From Sedimentisphaerales bacterium (GTDB lineage Bacteria; Planctomycetota; Phycisphaerae; Sedimentisphaerales; SM23-30), in contig DAOWIP010000455.1 in assembly GCA_030640865.1 (NCBI GenBank), forward strand, positions 1 to 9,689: DNA of 9,689 nucleotides, written 5' to 3'. Of the stretch, positions 5,388 to 9,689 are shown piece by piece. The translations under genes and the position numbers were made by a program. Below the pieces are notes generated by a model. That model made no database searches. It saw nothing but the letters and a program-made list of their open reading frames with translations, and was not told where the DNA came from. Position 1 is the stretch's first letter; each line of letters starts with the position of its first letter.

Positions 5388-7172
5388 TTATTTATACGCT
5401 GCGCGTTTGGCCAGATCAATTCTGCGATATTTTGACAGCCCATAAGAAAATACATGTGGTTTATAATTCATATACCAGCCGTGCCGCAGCGTATAGGCAA
5501 CACGGTGGTTGATAAAGACAGCCGGATAATCTTCCAAAACAGTGATTTCCATTTCCCGATACAGTTCACGCCGTTGCGGAGAATCGTCCATAACTTCAAT
5601 CTTTTTATACAATTCGTCGCACCTGATATTTTTATAGTTGAAACTGTTTGAGCCGGGAGCCCAGTTTTTGCTGTAAAACATTCCCAGAAAATCCTCAGCG
5701 TCCGGAATACTTGCCTTAACGCCGGATGAAAAGATTTGCAGGCTTCCACTTTTCAATTTCCCCAAATATGTCGGCCAATCCATATACTCGATTTCCACAT
5801 CCAGGCCAACGGCGTCGAAATTGCTTTTGGTAAATTGACCGAACTGACGATAAAACGTGCCGGTACCAGGCATGGAGACTTTAAGTGTCGGTATCTTCCC
5901 ACCATGTATTTGCTCAGCCAGTTTAAGTTTTTCGCGGGCCTCGTCCGGGTCAAAACGGGCATAACCTTTTTCACTGATCTTCGAAGCATACGAATCCATA
6001 AGCGGAGCTACGAAACCATGAGCGATTACATCCCGGCCGTTGGAAAACAAATCTATAAACTTCCGGCGATCGAATGACAGGCTTATCGCCTGGCGAAGCG
6101 ATTTATTTTTACCGAGCATAGGGTCCAGCATATTGAACCCCAACCAGAAAGTTGACGGATCGATATATTTTTTCAAGTGTATATCGCGTTTTTTCATTTC
6201 CGGCGTCAGTTCACCGGTTCCCGAAATTGCCTCGTCGAAATTGTCTTTCGGGATAACACTCGCGTCAAGTTTGCCCTGCAGGAACAAAAACCACGCCGGC
6301 TGAGCCTCCTCGATAATGGTCCAGACGACCTTGTCGGCGAAAGGAATCGGCTTACCCGCGTCGTCGAGATAACCCGCCTTAACGTCGGACGGCTCACCTT
6401 CGCTCGGATAGAGTTCACCTCTGAAAACAGGACTGCGGACCAACTCGATATAACTGCCGCGACGCCATATATTCAACCTGTACGGCCCCGTACCAACCGG
6501 GTGACTTATTATATCCCGGCCGTAATAGTCAACCGACTCTTTAGCCACCGGAGCCATCGCCGTATCCGCAAGAGCAGTTGCAATCAATTGCGGCCACGGT
6601 CTTGTAAGCTTGATAACCAGCGTATAATCGTCAGGAGTTTGCAGTCCTTCCACCAAACGGGAAAAATCGACGTCTTCACGCTTTTTGCACTTCCTGGTAT
6701 ATTCACGAAATTCGTCAAGCCCGACGATTTTGTCATCGAACATGGACCAGTTTTGACTGATATATTTTACGTTGGCAATTCTTTTTAAAGAATAAACAAA
6801 GTCCCCCGCCTTTAACTCCCTGCCTTTACCATCTGGAAAGCACCGATCATCCTGAAAAAAAACACCTCTTTTTATTTTTATCGTATAGACAAGTTTGTCA
6901 TCGCTTATCCGGGGCATCTCCTCAGCCAAAAGAGGCACGATCTGATAAGGACGTTTGAGAAAGTGATATTGATACAGCGTTTCAAATATCTGACTGCCGA
7001 CCATCATTGAATATACATCACGCATGTCGCCGGGGTCCAGCCCCTTTATCTTTGTGCCGATCGCATGATATAATACCATCTCGTCAGGGTTGCCGTCAGT
7101 AGCAGACTTCTTACAACCTGACAAAGTCGGAAACAGCGTCAAAAGAACAATGAATAAAAAACATTTTTTCAT
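5388..7172 (-). CDS. oppA: Peptide-type solute-binding lipoprotein (SBP_bac_5)
   Basis: This 594-residue extracytoplasmic binding protein would deliver the ligand to the permeases. A lipoprotein signal peptide is clear: MKKC, a hydrophobic stretch (4-18), and the lipobox L17-S-G-C20, with C20 as the lipid-anchor site and K21 after it. SBP_bac_5 hallmarks follow: TLYQ (65-68), LLAEEMPRISDD (81-92), the YTIKIKRGVFFQD block (96-108), KAGDFVYSLKR (121-131), PVGTGPYRL (225-233) and LRQAISLSFDR (359-369). At nearly 600 residues it is longer than typical OppA (about 540). The ligand cannot be read from the sequence: peptides are the default, but family members also take oligosaccharides, nickel or opines. 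It is the only binding protein for two permease pairs. A modest AAAGG lies 9 bases before the ATG, and the gene follows oppC1 after 23 bases. Confidence 0.94.
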   Translation of the reverse strand: MKKCFLFIVLLTLFPTLSGCKKSATDGNPDEMVLYHAIGTKIKGLDPGDMRDVYSMMVGSQIFETLYQYHFLKRPYQIVPLLAEEMPRISDDKLVYTIKIKRGVFFQDDRCFPDGKGRELKAGDFVYSLKRIANVKYISQNWSMFDDKIVGLDEFREYTRKCKKREDVDFSRLVEGLQTPDDYTLVIKLTRPWPQLIATALADTAMAPVAKESVDYYGRDIISHPVGTGPYRLNIWRRGSYIELVRSPVFRGELYPSEGEPSDVKAGYLDDAGKPIPFADKVVWTIIEEAQPAWFLFLQGKLDASVIPKDNFDEAISGTGELTPEMKKRDIHLKKYIDPSTFWLGFNMLDPMLGKNKSLRQAISLSFDRRKFIDLFSNGRDVIAHGFVAPLMDSYASKISEKGYARFDPDEAREKLKLAEQIHGGKIPTLKVSMPGTGTFYRQFGQFTKSNFDAVGLDVEIEYMDWPTYLGKLKSGSLQIFSSGVKASIPDAEDFLGMFYSKNWAPGSNSFNYKNIRCDELYKKIEVMDDSPQRRELYREMEITVLEDYPAVFINHRVAYTLRHGWYMNYKPHVFSYGLSKYRRIDLAKRAAYK

Positions 7173-7195
7173 CTAAAACAGCCTTTGAGAAACCT

Positions 7196-8155
7196 TTATC
7201 TCTTTGTTTTCGGGTCGAACACGTCGCGCAGGCCGTCGCCGATAAAGTTCAGGCACAGCAGCGTCAGCCCCAGCAGTACGCTGGGAAAGACCACCATCCA
7301 CCAGAAACTCACAACGGTATTGATCGCTTTTACGCCCTCGGCAGCGAGCGACCCCCACGTCGGAACCGGGGCCTGTACGCCGATGCCGAGAAAGCTCAGG
7401 AACGATTCCTGCAAAATAGCCTGCGGGACGGTCAATGTCGCATAGACAATTATCGGACCAACAAGGTTCGGTAACAGGTGCCGCAGCAGGATTTTGCGAG
7501 CCGGCAGGCCCAGTGCCCGCGCCGCCTCTATGAAAGGCTGTGCCTTTAGAGACAGTACCTGACCGCGAATCACGCGTGCCATTGTCAGCCAGCTTACGCC
7601 CCCGATGGCCAAAAATAAAATTACGATATTAGCCGTTCTTTCCTGGCCGGGACCGAATATCCGGTCCAGCAGCCTAATCAATTTCGGCTCGAAAGCGATC
7701 TTAAGTAAAATAATCAGCAGGATATAGGGCAGACCATAGAGAACGTCCACAAGGCGCATCATTATGTTGTCGATCCGCCCGCCGTACCAGCCGGCAACGG
7801 CCCCCCAGAGTGTGCCGATTATAACCGATATTGCCGCCGCCGCCAAGCCGATACCCAGACTGACCACCCCGCCAAACAGGCACCGCCAGAAAATATTACG
7901 TCCGAGAATATCGTAACCAAAGGGAGCGAACGGTATTAGTTGCGGCGGCTGGCGATTGGCATTCAGGTCCTGAACGTGATATTCTTTGGCTGATATCATC
8001 AGGGTGCCGAAACAGGCGAAAATGATTATCCCTAAAACAATCAGGGATACGGTTGCGGAGCGGTTACGCCAAAAACGCTTCCACGGATGACTGCCGGCCG
8101 AGCGGGTCGCATCAGTAAGTTCAGGTTCGATTGTCGTACCAACTGTCGTCGTCAT
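7196..8155 (-). CDS. oppC: Oligopeptide ABC transporter permease OppC, first copy
   Basis: This 319-residue permease pairs with the upstream OppB1. A charged cytoplasmic N-terminus of about 33 residues precedes the OppC_N membrane segment (34-55). The conserved motif appears as FGYDILGRNIFWR (79-91), where most homologues have GTDxLGRD. Further membrane segments lie near 95-122, 135-153, 175-193, 230-247 and 282-305. The EAA loop is F208-I-E-A-A-R-A-L-G216 with RHLLPN (225-230). The SFLSFLGIG block (251-259) and PTWGSL (265-270) are textbook OppC/DppC features. Its ATG overlaps the oppB1 stop by four bases (ATGA), a sign of translational coupling. Composition is GC-rich, like oppB1 and unlike the oppA-oppB2-oppC2 segment that follows. 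Confidence 0.94.
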   Translation of the reverse strand: MTTTVGTTIEPELTDATRSAGSHPWKRFWRNRSATVSLIVLGIIIFACFGTLMISAKEYHVQDLNANRQPPQLIPFAPFGYDILGRNIFWRCLFGGVVSLGIGLAAAAISVIIGTLWGAVAGWYGGRIDNIMMRLVDVLYGLPYILLIILLKIAFEPKLIRLLDRIFGPGQERTANIVILFLAIGGVSWLTMARVIRGQVLSLKAQPFIEAARALGLPARKILLRHLLPNLVGPIIVYATLTVPQAILQESFLSFLGIGVQAPVPTWGSLAAEGVKAINTVVSFWWMVVFPSVLLGLTLLCLNFIGDGLRDVFDPKTKR

Positions 8156-9108
8156 GATTCTTCAAGGTCGATTCGCGGATCGACCACCGTGTAGGTCAGG
8201 TCCACTAAAAGATTAAACACAACAATAACCGCCGAGTAAACCAGTACCGTGCCTAAAATCATCGCCCGATCACGATTGAGAACCCCAGCGACAAAGTGCT
8301 GGCCGAGTCCGGGGATATTGAAGATACTCTCGATAATGAAGGAACCGGTAAGGGCGGCGGCACTGGCCGGGCCCAGATAGCTCAATACGGGTAGAAAAGC
8401 GTTTTTCAGGGCGTGTTTCCAGATAACCGTGCGGGGTGGAAGTCCCTTGGCCTGGGCCGTGCGGATATAATCGCTGGCCATAACATCGAGCATGCCCAGT
8501 CGGGTCAGCCGTGCGATATAGGCCATAAACGGCAGAGACAGTGTAACAGCCGGCAGCCAGAGTTGTGAAATACCGCCCCAGCCCCCTACCGGCAGCCAGG
8601 CCAGTTTGACCGCGAAAAGGATAAGCAGAGCTGTACCGGTAACAAAGGTTGGCAGCGAGATTCCAATAAGCGCCAGCCCCAGCGAGGTATAATCGAACCA
8701 ACTGTTGCGTTTGACGGCACTTATCACCCCGATAGGCACGCCCAGGACAACAGCCAGGAACATCGCTGTCATTCCCAGTCCTACGGAAACCGGCAATGCC
8801 GCTGCGACTATCTGGTTACAGGTCCAGTCCCGATACTGCCATGAAGGCCCTAAATCAATCAAAGGCCCTTCGCCGCGCAGTGCCTTAACCGGTTGAAAGA
8901 GATGATCCAGATATTGCCAATAAAACGCCCAGTTGTCGTCGGCTTTGTAAATAGCCATAACGGCCCGCTCGACGTCGGGACTGAGATTGCGATCGCTCAT
9001 CTTGAAGGGATTACCCGGTATGGTTACCGCCATCAGAAAGGTGATGGTATAAATCGCCCAGAGTATAACAGGGCAAAGAGCCAAACGTATTATAATATGC
9101 CGCCACAC
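8152..9108 (-). CDS. oppB: Oligopeptide ABC transporter permease OppB, first copy
   Basis: First gene of the transporter block. The 318-residue protein starts at a GTG (9108-9106). The frame upstream contains no ATG, and the residues it encodes are charged and unlike a permease, so the GTG is preferred. The N-terminus MWRHIIIRLALCPVILW is OppB-like, with a first membrane segment at about 8-30, then 104-130, 140-170, 183-203, 243-262 and 284-306. The periplasmic loop (30-100) is unusual in sequence and lacks the common YGLD motif found in OppB2. The EAA loop is D213-Y-I-R-T-A-Q-A-K-G222 followed by KHALKNA (231-237), then FNIPGLG (263-269) and the VDPRI C-terminus. There is no Shine-Dalgarno; a near-consensus promoter ends six bases before the GTG, which predicts a leaderless transcript. 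Confidence 0.92.
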   Translation of the reverse strand: MWRHIIIRLALCPVILWAIYTITFLMAVTIPGNPFKMSDRNLSPDVERAVMAIYKADDNWAFYWQYLDHLFQPVKALRGEGPLIDLGPSWQYRDWTCNQIVAAALPVSVGLGMTAMFLAVVLGVPIGVISAVKRNSWFDYTSLGLALIGISLPTFVTGTALLILFAVKLAWLPVGGWGGISQLWLPAVTLSLPFMAYIARLTRLGMLDVMASDYIRTAQAKGLPPRTVIWKHALKNAFLPVLSYLGPASAAALTGSFIIESIFNIPGLGQHFVAGVLNRDRAMILGTVLVYSAVIVVFNLLVDLTYTVVDPRIDLEES

Positions 9109-9114
9109 AAAATC

Positions 9115-9143
9115 AGTATAGTAATATACGGCACGAATGTCAG
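9115..9143 (-). promoter_or_regulatory. Promoter of the opp block, predicted leaderless
   Basis: On the minus strand CTGACA (9143-9138) and TATACT (9120-9115) each match five of six consensus bases and are separated by exactly 17 bp. The six bases between the -10 and the GTG at 9108 would put the transcription start at or next to the G of the start codon. This is the best promoter in the window and lies where the first gene of the block needs one. Confidence 0.55.
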
Positions 9144-9286
9144 CAACATTTTCGGCTCACGTTTTTTCGCCCCTGTGTGCGCAAGTTTTTTTCCGGCCTG
9201 ATGTAGCGTAACCTTCCAGCTTATTCTCTTGCAGGATAACAAAAAATGACTTATTGTCCTGTTCTAATAAACCACTTTAAGAGGTA

Positions 9287-9292
9287 AAAGGA
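9287..9292 (+). promoter_or_regulatory. Shine-Dalgarno of the small cysteine-rich gene
   Basis: AAAGGA lies five bases before the ATG at 9298, with an additional GAGG at 9281-9284. This supports the gene as real and fixes its start. A weak promoter candidate further up (TTGCAG 9229-9234, 17 bp, TATTGT 9252-9257) would serve it. Confidence 0.6.
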
Positions 9293-9297
9293 ATACT

Positions 9298-9483
9298 ATG
9301 GAAAAAACGGAAAAAGAGGAACTCTATCAGGAAATTCTCAAGCGTGCCCAGGACAACAGGATCGCCTGTCGCCAGTGCTTCGAGGTCGCAAAGGAATGTA
9401 ACGTTTCGCTCAAGGCCGTAGGCGATTTATGCACCGAAAAATCGGTAAAAATCTGCGCCTGCCAGTTGGGCTGCTTTAAATAA
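9298..9483 (+). CDS. Small seven-cysteine protein with C-terminal CQLGCF motif
   Basis: A 61-residue protein, the only plus-strand gene in the window. It is charged and probably helical at the N-terminus (2-20), with cysteines at 24, 27, 34, 45, 53, 55 and 59. It ends in K-I-C-A-C-Q-L-G-C-F-K. From memory, small proteins or domains of about 60 residues ending in CQLGCF occur in anaerobic bacteria, with a pattern (ILKxAxDxRIxCxxxxxxAxExxVxxKxVGxLCxExxIKI) that looks like a short helix-turn-helix followed by a cysteine tail. The paired cysteines could bind a metal or an Fe-S cluster, but no function is established that I can name. It has a good Shine-Dalgarno, is transcribed divergently from the transporter block, and ends two bases from the stop of the convergent gene on the right. 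It is intact. Confidence 0.75.
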   Translation: MEKTEKEELYQEILKRAQDNRIACRQCFEVAKECNVSLKAVGDLCTEKSVKICACQLGCFK

Positions 9484-9485
9484 CA

Positions 9486-9689
9486 TTATGGACGCTTTAC
9501 TGTAACATTGCCGATCCGATATCTCTTTTTTGTGTCGTTGCCGGTGATTGCCAAAGTGATCCTGGGCGCTCCTGTGCCGTCCACCATGGCGATCCGCAGT
9601 TCGTAGGTACCGGACGGCAGATCGGACGGTATAGAGAATCCGGACGCCACATTATAACTTTCACCCTTTATCCACGGCGTCTGGTCGAA
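9486..9689 (-). CDS. C-terminal tail of a DUF4832-like (carbohydrate-active?) protein, cut by window edge
   Basis: A minus-strand frame without stops enters from the right edge and ends in a TAA at 9488-9486, giving 67 residues. Reading inward it contains W6, then G-F-S-I-P-S-D-L-P-S-G-T-Y-E-L-R-I (17-33), A-M-V-D-G-T-G-A-P-R-I-T-L-A-I (34-48), and Y-R-I-G-N-V-T-V (57-64). This pattern of alternating strands (lP..LPsGtYeLriamvD...g.pri.LAi.g....y.iGnv.V) resembles the C-terminal beta-sandwich of DUF4832 proteins, which accompany glycoside-hydrolase-like barrels. The assignment comes from memory of the motif and only the tail is visible, so the catalytic part cannot be judged. That it is coding is well supported by the coherent frame. 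Confidence 0.6.
   Translation of the reverse strand, partial: FDQTPWIKGESYNVASGFSIPSDLPSGTYELRIAMVDGTGAPRITLAITGNDTKKRYRIGNVTVKRP

Noticed and set aside
5372..5455. N-terminal extension of oppB2
   Set aside because: The 28 extra codons lie within the end of oppA and read as soluble, non-family sequence; the ATG at 5371 begins the canonical permease N-terminus.
7173..7358. Small open frame between oppC1 and oppA
   Set aside because: It is a shadow of the oppC1 end in another frame, Arg-rich and without a start signal.
1..9689. CRISPR arrays, tRNA or rRNA genes, origins
   Set aside because: No regularly spaced long repeats, no cloverleaf-like segments and no rRNA-like stretches were seen on reading both strands.

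Overview
The window carries one long minus-strand block encoding a peptide-type (Opp/Dpp, SBP_bac_5) ABC importer. It is flanked on the left by the start of an insertion-sequence transposase and on the right by a small plus-strand gene and the tail of another minus-strand gene. The best taxonomic guess is an uncultured anaerobic bacterium of the Planctomycetota (Phycisphaerae/Sedimentisphaerales-like). Three things point that way: weak or missing Shine-Dalgarno sequences in front of most host genes, a 10-bp phased intergenic repeat of a kind I associate with such genomes, and a carbohydrate-related protein tail at the right edge. This assignment is an inference from style, not from a marker gene.

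Layout from left to right. 1-39 is the first 13 codons of a minus-strand transposase, with a strong Shine-Dalgarno at 46-53. 40-626 is an AT-rich stretch with no convincing gene; it holds IS flank, a 3 x 10-bp phased repeat (291-320) and two hairpins (434-466, 485-518). 627-9108 is the transporter block, transcribed right to left: oppB1 (9108-8152), oppC1 (8155-7196), lipoprotein oppA (7172-5388), oppB2 (5371-4433), oppC2 (4440-3511), oppD (3503-2496) and, after an interruption, oppF (1607-627). Between oppD and oppF sits a low-GC mntA-hepT toxin-antitoxin pair (2315-1694) with its own candidate promoter and an upstream palindrome. 9109-9297 is a divergent regulatory region. 9298-9483 encodes a 61-residue, seven-cysteine protein ending in a CQLGCF motif. 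9486-9689 is the C-terminal 67 residues of a minus-strand gene that resembles the beta-sandwich tail of DUF4832-type proteins.

How the genes work together. OppA, a lipid-anchored binding protein, would capture oligopeptides or similar ligands. OppB/OppC heterodimers form the membrane channel, and OppD/OppF form the ATPase heterodimer. The unusual point is that there are two complete OppB/OppC pairs, one before and one after the single oppA, with only one OppD/OppF pair to drive both. The toxin-antitoxin pair separates the two ATPase genes, and a candidate promoter directly in front of oppF could restore its expression.

Starts were revised where the longest reading frame was not credible: oppB2, oppC2 (TTG start), oppF, mntA and hepT are all shorter than their open frames. 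oppB1 starts with GTG, six bases below a near-consensus -10 box, which predicts a leaderless mRNA. Base composition varies along the block: hand counts of single 60-base lines gave about 62-65% GC in oppB1 and oppF, 42-47% in oppA/oppB2, and 35% in mntA.
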